From assembly GCA_944350395.1 (NCBI GenBank), contig CALVPA010000083.1:1-8795 (forward strand): a stretch of 8,795 nucleotides of DNA, written 5' to 3'. The position numbers and the translations under genes are program-made. This DNA comes from an uncultured Bacilli bacterium. Lineage in GTDB: Bacteria; Bacillota_I; Bacilli_A; RF39; UBA660. The first letter of the stretch is position 1. Each line of letters begins with the position of its first letter. Positions 1 to 6,709 of this stretch are shown here, piece by piece. The notes under the pieces were generated by a model. That model searched no databases, was not told where the DNA came from, and saw only the letters and a program-made list of their open reading frames with translations.

Positions 1-86
1 CTACCCAATATAGTACATAGATAAGTCATCAAAGTTGCAAGTAATGCCTGCAGTACAGGATGTAAATTAATAAAAAAATCTATCAT
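1..86 (-). CDS. ZIP-family metal transporter, N-terminal fragment
   Basis: This is the start of a gene that runs off the left edge; 28 codons are visible. They read MIDFFINLHPVLQALLATLM and then TYLCTILG. This pattern (hydrophobic start, PVLQALLATL, then a T-x-x-LG helix) is that of the first membrane helix of bacterial ZIP (ZupT-like) zinc/divalent-metal transporters, which usually have about 260-270 residues and eight helices in the cytoplasmic membrane. The ATG at 86 is preceded on the minus strand by a G-rich ribosome site (AGGGTGGGT, 4 nt before the ATG). The yidD stop is 63 bases upstream on the same strand, with no clear terminator between, so the two are probably co-transcribed. The metal-binding helices 4 and 5 are outside the window, so the family call rests only on the N-terminus. 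Confidence 0.7.
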   Translation of the reverse strand, partial: MIDFFINLHPVLQALLATLMTYLCTILG

Positions 87-149
87 AAATACCCACCCTA
101 TAAATAGATTATGGGTTAATATTTAGAATGCTCATGTCATGCGCCTATC

Positions 150-371
150 TTAATGTTTTTTTAAATTCGGTACTGGATCATAACCACTTTTTCCGAAAGG
201 GTTACATCTAAAAATTCTTTTAATACTTAAAAAAACGCCTATTATACATCCGTATCTGTTTACCGCTTCTTTAGCATATTCTGAACATGTCGGAATAAAT
301 CTGCACATCGAATGAGAGTGCAAGGGAGTAATTTGGTATAACTCAATAAATTTTATTAGAATTCTGCGCAT
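150..371 (-). CDS. yidD: YidD, membrane protein insertion efficiency factor
   Basis: A small protein of 73 residues that is thought to help the YidC insertase place proteins in the inner membrane. It begins [13 protein letters not shown], an amphipathic membrane-associated helix, and carries the full family signature: [14 protein letters not shown] at about residues 23-36, then KRIFRCNPF and GYDPVP near the C-terminus, with three of the conserved cysteines. The open frame extends to 434, but I chose the ATG at 371 because 73 residues is the usual length, family members start with M-[KR]-x-[IL], and GGTGATC, complementary to the 16S rRNA 3' end, lies just before it. The extra 21 residues would be an ordinary hydrophobic translation of the leader. 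The downstream neighbour on the same strand is the ZIP transporter; yidC is not in the window. The position between a transporter and a divergent DUF362 gene is not the classic rpmH-rnpA-yidD-yidC order. Confidence 0.95.
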   Translation of the reverse strand: MRRILIKFIELYQITPLHSHSMCRFIPTCSEYAKEAVNRYGCIIGVFLSIKRIFRCNPFGKSGYDPVPNLKKH

Positions 372-466
372 ACGATCACCACTTAAAAATATTATAAAAT
401 ATAAATTATGAAAATTAAATAAAAATGATGGCACTTAGGACCTAATTTATGTTAAAATTGTTATAA

Positions 467-515
467 GAAGGTAATTATTGCAATAGACGAGTTATAATGC
501 TAATCTGATACCTTC
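467..515. promoter_or_regulatory. Possible promoter/operator region upstream of the DUF362 gene
   Basis: A perfect 7-base inverted repeat, GAAGGTA (467-473) and TACCTTC (509-515), flanks a perfect TATAAT at 493-498 on the plus strand. The TATAAT would place a transcript start about 50 bases before the DUF362 start codon. No good -35 box is found 16-18 bases upstream (the sequence there is GGTAAT-like), so the promoter would need an activator or another contact. The palindrome could be an operator or a weak RNA stem with a 35-base loop. Both ideas are inference. Confidence 0.25.
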
Positions 516-555
516 CTTTAAAAAGTTTGTTAATAAAATGGAAAGGAAAATTTAA

Positions 556-1434
556 ATGGAAAAAGTTTATTTTACAAAAAATATAGATGAAAAATCTTTA
601 GTGAAAATGTATGAGGTATTAGGGAAAAAATTAGAAGGCAAGGTTGCAGTTAAGGTTACAACAGGAGAATTAGGGGGTCACAATTATTTAAAACCTGAAC
701 TTATAAAAGATTTAGTCAAAAAGTTAAATGGCACTATAGTCGAGTGTAATACTGCATATCCTGGAAGTAGAAATTATTACGAAGATCATATGGATACTGC
801 TAAAAAGCACGGCTTCTTAGATTATTTCGATGTAGATATTATGGACAAAGATGGTGAGAAGGCACTAGACGTTACTGATGGAAAACATCTTAAAAGAAAT
901 TATGTTGGGAAAAATCTTGAAAACTATGACAGTATATTAGTGCTATCGCACTTTAAAGGACACCAGATGGCAGGATTTGGAGGTGCTTTAAAAAATATGA
1001 GTATAGGCATTGCTTCGCGTAACGGCAAAGCTTTGATCCATTCGGCAGGCAAGACGAACGATCCAGATGTAGTTTGGTCTAATCTACCCGAGCAAACTGA
1101 CTTTTTAGAGAGCATGGCAGAAGCAGATAAATCTGTGATGGATTATATGAATAACAAAATCGTTTATATAAATGTTCTAAATAACATCAGCATAGATTGT
1201 GATTGTGACTCTAATCCAGAAGAACCTTGCATGAAAGATATCGGCATACTTTCTTCGTTAGATCCAGTTGCACTAGATAGAGCATCATACGATATGGTAT
1301 GTAACTCTAGCGACGAAGGGAAAACTAGATTATTAGAAAGAATCGAAAAACAAAAAGGACCGCATGTACTAGATTATGCCGAAAAAATCGGTTTAGGTAG
1401 TCAAGAATACGAATTAGTAGATATCGATAATTAG
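556..1434 (+). CDS. DUF362 domain protein lacking the ferredoxin insert
   Basis: A cytosolic protein of 292 residues with the DUF362 fold, often annotated as an iron-sulfur centre protein; its reaction is not known. Family hallmarks are KVAVKVTTGELGGHNYLKPE (residues 29-48), a VECNTAYPGSR segment (62-72), GF at 86-87, SHFKGHQMAGFGGALKNM (131-148), a CDCDSNPEEPCMKDIGI segment (215-231) and SSLDPVALDRAS (233-244). Most full-length relatives have about 370 residues with two CxxCxxCxxxC ferredoxin motifs between the GGALKN segment and the CDC segment. Here that stretch (about 165-210) contains no cysteine, so it cannot bind the usual two 4Fe-4S clusters. Remaining cysteines are 64, 215, 217, 225 and 249. 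The start is supported by GGAAAGG about 8 bases before the ATG. It is divergent from yidD and is followed on the same strand by dacF after 45 bases without a terminator. Confidence 0.85.
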   Translation: MEKVYFTKNIDEKSLVKMYEVLGKKLEGKVAVKVTTGELGGHNYLKPELIKDLVKKLNGTIVECNTAYPGSRNYYEDHMDTAKKHGFLDYFDVDIMDKDGEKALDVTDGKHLKRNYVGKNLENYDSILVLSHFKGHQMAGFGGALKNMSIGIASRNGKALIHSAGKTNDPDVVWSNLPEQTDFLESMAEADKSVMDYMNNKIVYINVLNNISIDCDCDSNPEEPCMKDIGILSSLDPVALDRASYDMVCNSSDEGKTRLLERIEKQKGPHVLDYAEKIGLGSQEYELVDIDN

Positions 1435-1468
1435 TTCTATAATGAACGTGAAAATAATACTTTTTATT

Positions 1469-1474
1469 AGGTGG
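1469..1474 (+). promoter_or_regulatory. Ribosome binding site that sets the dacF start
   Basis: AGGTGG lies 5 bases before the GTG at 1480. It overlaps the in-frame GTG at 1471, which therefore cannot be the start. This fixes the protein N-terminus as MKKVLFSF rather than MVVVKKVL. Confidence 0.75.
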
Positions 1475-1479
1475 TTGTT

Positions 1480-2625
1480 GTGAAAAAAGTATTATTTTCT
1501 TTTTTGTGTTTAATCGTTTTTATGGGTTTTGTAAATGCAGAAGATTTAGCACCTTCTGCGAAAAGTGCAATTTTAATAGAAGCGATTACTGGCGAAGTGT
1601 TATACGAAAAAAATGCCGATGAAGCATTAGCACCGGCATCTATGACAAAAATAATGACACTTTTGCTTACCATGGAAGCTATCGAAAAGGGGAGCATAGA
1701 ATTAGACGATATGGTAACCGTTAGTGAAAATGCTTCATCGATGGGTGGAAGTCAGGTCTTCTTGGAAGCAAATACAGAATATAAACTAGAAGATATAATC
1801 AAAGCCGTTTGCATAGCATCTGGGAACGATGCGGCTGTAGTATTAGCTGAAACAATTGGTGGGAGAGTAGAAAATTTTGTGACTATGATGAACGATAAAG
1901 CTAAAGAATTGAAACTCACTTCTACGAATTTCGTTAATCCCTATGGATTAGATGCAGACGGACATATGAGCAGTGCACGAGACATGGCTATTATGGCTAG
2001 AGAACTTATTAGACATGAACTAATATTAAATTATTCTAGCATTTATGAAGAATATTTAAACAAACCGGATGGAACAAATACATGGATGGTAAATACTAAT
2101 AAACTTATTAGGTATTATTCAGGTGTCGATGGATTAAAGACCGGTTATACCGGTAAAGCAGGATACTGTTTAACTGCTACTGGTTCTTGGAAAGACATGA
2201 GACTTATAAGTGTAGTAATGGGAGAACCATCTGATACTGAAAGATCGAAAGATACAGTAGCTCTTCTAAACTATGGAAAAAGCACTTATAAACTTAAAAC
2301 TATTTTATCGAATGGGACCGATCTTGGAGAAGTAGAGATAGAATTAGGAGAAAAAACTAAAGAAAAAGTCATAATAGAAGATAGTGCAGTAGATTTAGTT
2401 AAGATAAATGATGAAGAATTAAATTATAAATATGAAATAAATTATGATAAAATAACTGCACCAGTTAAAGTAGGCGATAAGGTAGGTACTGTTAAGATAT
2501 ATGCCAACGATAAAGTAATAAATACTTTGCCGTTAACCGTTAAAAGTGATGTTAAAAAATGCAATCTTTGGACACTGTTTAAGAGAGTTATGAGCATTAT
2601 GATTACGGGTTCAAAAACATATTAA
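1480..2625 (+). CDS. dacF: D-alanyl-D-alanine carboxypeptidase, DacF type (peptidase S11)
   Basis: A penicillin-binding protein of 381 residues that removes the terminal D-alanine from peptidoglycan stem peptides outside the membrane, limiting cross-linking. A signal peptide is visible (KK, then a hydrophobic run, then GFVNA before EDLAPSA, about residues 1-20). The catalytic motifs are all present: SMTK (54-57, nucleophile serine and general base lysine), SGN (114-116) and KTG (220-222). From about residue 275 to 358 there is a beta-rich PBP5 C-terminal domain, and the last 20 residues (NLWTLFKRVMSIMITG) can form an amphipathic membrane-anchoring helix. The start is GTG at 1480. A TATAAT at 1438-1443 could be a private promoter, but it lacks a -35 box. 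It shows that the organism makes a cell wall. Symbols dacF and dacA are hard to tell apart from sequence alone. Confidence 0.93.
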   Translation: MKKVLFSFLCLIVFMGFVNAEDLAPSAKSAILIEAITGEVLYEKNADEALAPASMTKIMTLLLTMEAIEKGSIELDDMVTVSENASSMGGSQVFLEANTEYKLEDIIKAVCIASGNDAAVVLAETIGGRVENFVTMMNDKAKELKLTSTNFVNPYGLDADGHMSSARDMAIMARELIRHELILNYSSIYEEYLNKPDGTNTWMVNTNKLIRYYSGVDGLKTGYTGKAGYCLTATGSWKDMRLISVVMGEPSDTERSKDTVALLNYGKSTYKLKTILSNGTDLGEVEIELGEKTKEKVIIEDSAVDLVKINDEELNYKYEINYDKITAPVKVGDKVGTVKIYANDKVINTLPLTVKSDVKKCNLWTLFKRVMSIMITGSKTY

Positions 2626-2654
2626 AAAAACTTATACACATCGTATAAGTTTTT
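2626..2654. terminator. Bidirectional rho-independent terminator of dacF and tRNA-Ser
   Basis: AAAAACTTATAC (2626-2637) pairs perfectly with GTATAAGTTTTT (2643-2654) over a 5-base loop. It begins directly after the dacF stop codon. The plus-strand transcript ends in a U run, and the minus-strand transcript ends in seven U (A run 2624-2630), so the same hairpin can end dacF and the convergent tRNA, whose 3' end is 11 bases away. Confidence 0.88.
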
Positions 2655-2665
2655 AATTTACCTAA

Positions 2666-2757
2666 TGGCGGAGTGGATGGGATTCGAACCCATGGTACCC
2701 GGTTAAGGTACAACTGATTTCGAGTCAGTCCCGTTATGACCACTTCGATACCACTCC
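2666..2757 (-). tRNA. tRNA-Ser (anticodon CGA)
   Basis: Read on the minus strand, the acceptor stem GGAGTGG pairs with CCACTCC, followed by discriminator G and an encoded CCA. The anticodon arm is ACTGA-CTCGAAA-TCAGT, giving anticodon CGA, which reads UCG. A long variable arm (GTACC/GGTAC stem) is typical of serine tRNA, and the T arm is ATGGG-TTCGAAT-CCCAT. UCG codons are used in neighbouring genes, most in the 6799 gene and in the coiled-coil gene at the right end. It is transcribed towards dacF. Confidence 0.96.
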
Positions 2758-2849
2758 GTATGTGTTTATTTTAAATCTAAAAAGTCTTTATGTAAATAAA
2801 AAACTGTATAATTTTACAAAATTTAAAAAAATATATTACAAAAATTAAT

Positions 2850-2881
2850 TCGACAAAATATTACAATAGTCGATTTTTTTT
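2850..2881 (+). other. Weak stem-loop with a T run just before the cluster promoter
   Basis: TCGAC (2850-2854) can pair with GTCGA (2869-2873) and is followed by eight T (2874-2881). The stem is only 5 base pairs over a 14-base loop, so it is a poor terminator. It directly abuts the -35 box at 2883 and could insulate the promoter or be a protein-binding dyad. The surrounding 2811-2866 is very AT-rich and repeats TTACAA three times (2814, 2836, 2861). Confidence 0.25.
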
Positions 2882-2882
2882 A

Positions 2883-2910
2883 TTGACAAACTTGACCCAT
2901 GTGATATAAT
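2883..2910 (+). promoter_or_regulatory. Strong sigma-A promoter of the surface-protein cluster
   Basis: A perfect -35 box TTGACA (2883-2888) is separated by 16 bases from a perfect -10 box TATAAT (2905-2910). The -10 is extended by TG at 2902-2903 (TGaTATAAT). A/T tracts lie upstream, where an UP element would sit. Transcription should start near 2917, leaving an untranslated leader of about 70 bases before the first gene. It is by far the best promoter in the window and suggests high, largely constitutive expression unless a repressor acts on it. Confidence 0.88.
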
Positions 2911-2989
2911 TTATTTGTATTGTAAAGGATATCGGTATGTACATGTTATTCTAACTGTGCAGTACAATATTGAAGGGGAAAGATAAGTG

Positions 2990-3685
2990 ATGAAACATCA
3001 GGTTAAACTTAGTACTGAAAAACTCAAACGCGAGAAAAAATTCAAAAAGTTCTTAAGAATAGCTCTGATCATAATCATCTTACTTTTACTGCTTCTATAT
3101 TTTGTAGTAGGTATAATTTATAATAGTGGAAATTTTAGCGTCACGCTTGATAGGAACTTGTACTTCAGGAAGGGTCTAATCGTGTACGATGACCCAGATT
3201 ATAAAGTGTACAGGACTGAGCTATATGCCGAAGCACCACAGACTTTCGATAATGTCTCATACAAATGGCTTCCTTTGGACATCGACGAAAGTAGTAACGG
3301 TTCTCACAATGGCAAAAACTATTTGGCCTATACATTTTATATCGAAAATCTCGGAGAAGAGGTTTCCGATTACTGGAGTGAAGTTGTCATCGATGATGTC
3401 ATAAAAAATGTCGATGACGCGATCAGAATTAGAATTTATAGAAACGGAGAATATGTCACGTATGCAAAGTTAGCTCATAATGGTGAAGCAGAACCTGAAA
3501 CTGTGCCATTCGAGAGCGATAAGTACGTCGCATTAAACCACGTCGAAAACTTTGAACCGGGGGATATAGACAAATACACGATTGTCATATGGATAGAAGG
3601 TGCTGACCCTGAATGCACCGACAATATCCTAGGTGGCGAATTCAAAGTACATATGGATTTCAATTCTGAACATGTAGATGATTAA
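2990..3685 (+). CDS. Membrane-anchored ectodomain protein with EGxD motif, first gene of the surface cluster
   Basis: I do not recognise a named family. The protein has 231 residues: a lysine-rich cytosolic tail (1-22), one hydrophobic membrane segment (about 23-45), then a beta-rich acidic ectodomain. Its ectodomain parallels the three following genes. NYLAYTFYIENLGEE (about 110-124) matches their GYVAFDLFIKN-SG segment, and YTIVIWIEGADPEC (196-209) matches their KVRVYIYLEGQD segment, followed in each by a glycine and a last beta strand ending in F. It lacks the STYAWF signal of its neighbours and is much shorter. The start is ATG 2990 or GTG 2987; GAAGGGGA lies 8 bases before the GTG and 11 before the ATG. 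The protein could be an anchor, base or initiator for the larger paralogues, but this is inference. It is 20 bases from the next gene, so co-transcribed. Confidence 0.8.
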   Translation: MKHQVKLSTEKLKREKKFKKFLRIALIIIILLLLLLYFVVGIIYNSGNFSVTLDRNLYFRKGLIVYDDPDYKVYRTELYAEAPQTFDNVSYKWLPLDIDESSNGSHNGKNYLAYTFYIENLGEEVSDYWSEVVIDDVIKNVDDAIRIRIYRNGEYVTYAKLAHNGEAEPETVPFESDKYVALNHVENFEPGDIDKYTIVIWIEGADPECTDNILGGEFKVHMDFNSEHVDD

Positions 3686-3705
3686 GAAGGAGAAGAAAGT
3701 ATTTT

Positions 3706-5190
3706 ATGAAAAAAAGAAATAACAAACACGAAAGTCGCGTTAAAAAGCTTATCGTAATATGCGCTTTATGTGGAATTATTTTAACTGTTTCGACTTATGC
3801 ATGGTTCATCGGTATGAAAACTGTCAACGTTTCTAGTTTCGATGTAAAAATTGCTGCAATCGATAGTCTTTCACTTTCTCTAGATGGTATTACTTGGAGC
3901 GATACAGTAGAAATTAACGAAGATAACTACAATACTGTAAACACTTCAAATAACACTAACAGTTGGGGTGGAGATGGACTTGTTCCAATGTCATCAGTCG
4001 GAAAAATAGATAAGACCACTTCGAGATTAATAATGTTTGAAAAGGGAAGCTTTACTGAAACACCTGGTGGATACAGAATAATGGCTAGTCAAGTAACTAA
4101 CACTACTGTAGGAAATCCTGAACAAAGAGGTTATGTTGCATTCGACTTATTCATTAAAAACTTATCTGGTAATGAATATTATCCAGAAAACAATGTATTA
4201 AATGAGGAAGCAATTTATATGACACCTGAATCTGCTGTTACTGTTTCATCAACAGGAAAAGCAAATACAGGAATTGAAAACTCGGTAAGAGTAGCATTCG
4301 CTCAAATCGGACGTGTAATCGCTACTAATACTACACAAGTACAGATAACTGGTATCGATTGTAATGGAGCTGGAGATATAGACAGCGACGTCGTTACAGA
4401 CCCAAGCATAGTTACTAGCATTTGCGATAGAGATGCAACTATTTGGGAACCAAACGATACTAAACACGTTGATAATGCAATAAATTGGTATAACGAATCT
4501 TGTAAAAAGAGAACTGCTGCCGATTTGACATTAGAAAGTTCTTATAGTGCAGAAGCATGTAGCACTGTTGAAGATGGTACATTCGTACCTACTTATGCAG
4601 TAAGTGGAGTAATAGATTATTCTGACCAAGTTGATCTATACGATGGAACTGAATACAATGGTTATACTACAAGTATTGCTCAAACTGCAACTACTGGAAA
4701 ACTTTATGCATATGATACATTTACAGATACTGAAAAAATGTATGAAGGAACTAAACGCCCTGAATTCATTTCTTTAGCACCAAACAGCATCACTAAAGTA
4801 AGAGTTTACATCTATCTTGAAGGACAAGATGTAGATAACTACGATTTTGCTTCATTAGGAAGAAGTATTACAGTTGCATTTGGACTAACTAAAGAGAGAT
4901 TCTATGGTGAAGATGTCGATTACGATGGTGATCCTGAATTACCAGACGATGTTACAAGAGTTAGAAAATACACTTTGAGTCCAGAAGAACAAGGAGAAAT
5001 TACTACTGTTGAAGAAGAAAGTTTACCAAAAGGTGTAACTTATGATGATGGATCTCACACATTCAGTATTCCAAGATGGATTACATCATTCACATTCAAA
5101 GTTAATACAGATGTAGATAAGACTTTGACATTCGTACCTGATAAAAATGATAACAGCGAAGACGGTGCTGGTACATGGACATTGAGTTAA
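3706..5190 (+). CDS. TasA/camelysin-like surface protein with TYAWF signal, paralogue A
   Basis: A 494-residue protein with a basic N-terminus, a hydrophobic segment (about 14-30) and STYAWF at 29-34 followed by SSFDVKI. This layout resembles the SipW-type signal of TasA (T-[WY]-A-x-F, then a short spacer and a beta strand), so secretion and processing by a SipW-like signal peptidase is plausible; the membrane segment may instead stay as an anchor. The ectodomain contains GLVPMSSVG (91-99), GYVAFDLFIKNLSG (142-155), NSVRVAFAQIGRV (192-204), ATIWEPND (244-251) and ITKVRVYIYLEGQD (362-375). Four cysteines (219, 240, 266, 285) could form two disulfides. A C-terminal module (about 420-494) ends in TWTLS. 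It is closely similar to the next gene, whose start is 12 bases away. A function as a fibre or matrix subunit is inference. AAGGAG lies 13 bases before the ATG, slightly far. Confidence 0.85.
   Translation: MKKRNNKHESRVKKLIVICALCGIILTVSTYAWFIGMKTVNVSSFDVKIAAIDSLSLSLDGITWSDTVEINEDNYNTVNTSNNTNSWGGDGLVPMSSVGKIDKTTSRLIMFEKGSFTETPGGYRIMASQVTNTTVGNPEQRGYVAFDLFIKNLSGNEYYPENNVLNEEAIYMTPESAVTVSSTGKANTGIENSVRVAFAQIGRVIATNTTQVQITGIDCNGAGDIDSDVVTDPSIVTSICDRDATIWEPNDTKHVDNAINWYNESCKKRTAADLTLESSYSAEACSTVEDGTFVPTYAVSGVIDYSDQVDLYDGTEYNGYTTSIAQTATTGKLYAYDTFTDTEKMYEGTKRPEFISLAPNSITKVRVYIYLEGQDVDNYDFASLGRSITVAFGLTKERFYGEDVDYDGDPELPDDVTRVRKYTLSPEEQGEITTVEEESLPKGVTYDDGSHTFSIPRWITSFTFKVNTDVDKTLTFVPDKNDNSEDGAGTWTLS
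4786..4814 (+). repeat. 29-base identical segment shared by paralogues A and B
   Basis: The 29 bases at 4786-4814 recur identically at 6352-6380. They encode the SITKVRVYI-Y strand just before the EGQD motif in both genes. Elsewhere the two genes differ at many synonymous positions, so this segment is either recently converted between them or under strong constraint. Confidence 0.7.
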
Positions 5191-5202
5191 TAGGAGGAAG
5201 TT

Positions 5203-6699
5203 ATGGCGAAGAATAATAAAAATTTAAAACACAGTAAAAAAATAAGAAATCTTGTCGTTATTTGCTTACTACTAGCAATCATGTTATCAGTATCGACTTA
5301 TGCATGGTTTATCGGTATGAAGACTGTTAATGTAGAAGGATTCGATATCAAAATCGCTACTACAGAAGGCTTATTCCTATCGATGGATGGTGAACATTGG
5401 TCTTATACATTAGATGTAAATGAGGCTGATGTATATGATGGAAACACTAATACATTTGCTGATGATGGTCTTATACCAATGTCATCTGTAGGTGATATGG
5501 ATTCTACATCTTCTACTATGAAATTATTCGAAAAAGCTAGTATGACTGCAATACCTAATGGTGGCGGTTACAGATTCCTAGCAAGTAGAGTAAATAACTA
5601 TACAAATCAAGGTGGAAAATATAATGAAGGCGAAGGCTACGTTGCATTCGACCTATTCATCAAGAACATGTCTGGTGAGGAATACTATCCAGATAACGAA
5701 CCACTCAATGAAGAGGCTATATATTTGACTACTAATTCAGCAGTTACTTATGCAGCAGATGGTGGTGTTGCTAACACTGGTATTGAGAACTCTATAAGAG
5801 TAGCGTTTGCTCAAATTGGACGTGTTGAAGCTGAAATTGACACTACTGAAATTAAAGATAATATAACTGCAATTACATGTGCAGATGTTCCTGCAGAAGA
5901 AGAAACACAAGTTCAAGTCACTGGAATTTGTAGAGATGCTACAATCTGGGAGCCAAATGATACTGACCACGTTCAAAATGCTATCAACTGGTATAACGAA
6001 GGTTGCCTTGCAAGAACTGGCGAAGATGTTTTCGACAGCGATTCTTACACTGCATTAGACGAGTCTGCTACTACTACAAATTGTAAAGCAGTACAAAATG
6101 GTACACCTTATAAAACTTATGCTATAAGCAGAGAATTAGGTATAGCAGATAACGTTAATATCTATGATGGAGAATATAATTCATATATGGATAATGTTAC
6201 TGACTATAGTACTTATACTACTGCTAAAACAGCAGAAGAAGGAGAATTTGACGAAAACGATTATAAACTAGTAAGTTATGATTACTTCACTGATACTATG
6301 AAAGATAAAACTAGTACAGATCGTCCTGTATTCATGACACTTGCTCCAAATAGCATCACTAAAGTAAGAGTTTACATCTACCTTGAAGGTCAAGATATCG
6401 ATAACTACGATTTTGCATCACTTGGTAAAGCAATATCTATTAACTTCGGATTTACTAAGGAAAGATATACTGAAGGTGATGTCGATTATACTGGACCAAG
6501 CACTGATTTGACGACTGTTCCATACACTGCAACTGGTGAAATCACTGAAATAAGCGACAGCGAAATTACTTACAGTAAGACTTACAGTTCATTCACATTA
6601 CCAAGAAGCTTCGAAACTGATCCTGGAACATTCACATTCAAAGATGGTGAACAATCTAAGACAGCAACATTCGAAGATGGACATTGGACAATTTCTTAA
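5203..6699 (+). CDS. TasA/camelysin-like surface protein with TYAWF signal, paralogue B
   Basis: A 498-residue paralogue of the preceding protein. It has a lysine-rich start, a membrane segment (about 16-32), STYAWF (31-36) followed by IGMKTVNVEGFDIKI, and the same ordered blocks: GLIPMSSVG (89-97), GYVAFDLFIKNMSG (145-158), NSIRVAFAQIGRV (196-208), ATIWEPND (246-253), INWYNEGC (261-268) and ITKVRVYIYLEGQD (385-398). Cysteines 226, 243, 268 and 294 match those of paralogue A. The C-terminal module (about 440-498) shares GEIT, FTLPR, FTFK and the end WTIS. The two genes differ mostly between the blocks, in acidic Thr/Ser-rich stretches that are probably exposed loops. AGGAGG sits 5 bases before the ATG, the best ribosome site in the cluster, and codon choice looks like that of a well-expressed gene. 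Its end is followed by two stem-loops. Role as a fibre or matrix subunit is inference. Confidence 0.86.
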   Translation: MAKNNKNLKHSKKIRNLVVICLLLAIMLSVSTYAWFIGMKTVNVEGFDIKIATTEGLFLSMDGEHWSYTLDVNEADVYDGNTNTFADDGLIPMSSVGDMDSTSSTMKLFEKASMTAIPNGGGYRFLASRVNNYTNQGGKYNEGEGYVAFDLFIKNMSGEEYYPDNEPLNEEAIYLTTNSAVTYAADGGVANTGIENSIRVAFAQIGRVEAEIDTTEIKDNITAITCADVPAEEETQVQVTGICRDATIWEPNDTDHVQNAINWYNEGCLARTGEDVFDSDSYTALDESATTTNCKAVQNGTPYKTYAISRELGIADNVNIYDGEYNSYMDNVTDYSTYTTAKTAEEGEFDENDYKLVSYDYFTDTMKDKTSTDRPVFMTLAPNSITKVRVYIYLEGQDIDNYDFASLGKAISINFGFTKERYTEGDVDYTGPSTDLTTVPYTATGEITEISDSEITYSKTYSSFTLPRSFETDPGTFTFKDGEQSKTATFEDGHWTIS

Positions 6700-6709
6700 T
6701 AAATTATAA

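Noticed and set aside
372..434. Longer YidD start at 434
   Set aside because: It would add 21 residues not found in the family, while the ATG at 371 has a GGTGATC ribosome site.
924..1115. Minus-strand open frame inside the DUF362 gene
   Set aside because: It lies wholly inside a well-supported gene on the other strand and has no ribosome site or recognisable protein.
1435..1479. Separate dacF promoter with TATAAT at 1438
   Set aside because: There is no -35 box at a suitable distance; readthrough from the DUF362 gene is equally likely.
1467..1697. Minus-strand open frame over the dacF start
   Set aside because: Shadow of the dacF signal-peptide region; low-complexity tail and no family likeness.
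2666..2757. tRNA-Ser as an integration site of a mobile element carrying the surface cluster
   Set aside because: The tRNA 3' end faces dacF, the cluster lies on its 5' side, and there is no integrase or repeated tRNA 3' end in the window.
2758..2882. Promoter for the tRNA on the minus strand
   Set aside because: The region is so AT-rich that several weak -10-like strings occur, and none pairs with a good -35 box; I cannot choose one.
3189..3663. Two open frames (3189-3404 plus, 3475-3663 minus) within the first surface gene
   Set aside because: Both are contained in the 2990-3685 gene, which has a strong promoter, ribosome site and paralogues.
4249..5976. Minus-strand frames 4249-4467 and 5737-5976 inside the paralogues
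   Set aside because: They lie at corresponding places in both paralogues only because the plus-strand genes are similar; the proteins are Ser/Cys/Ile-rich shadows.
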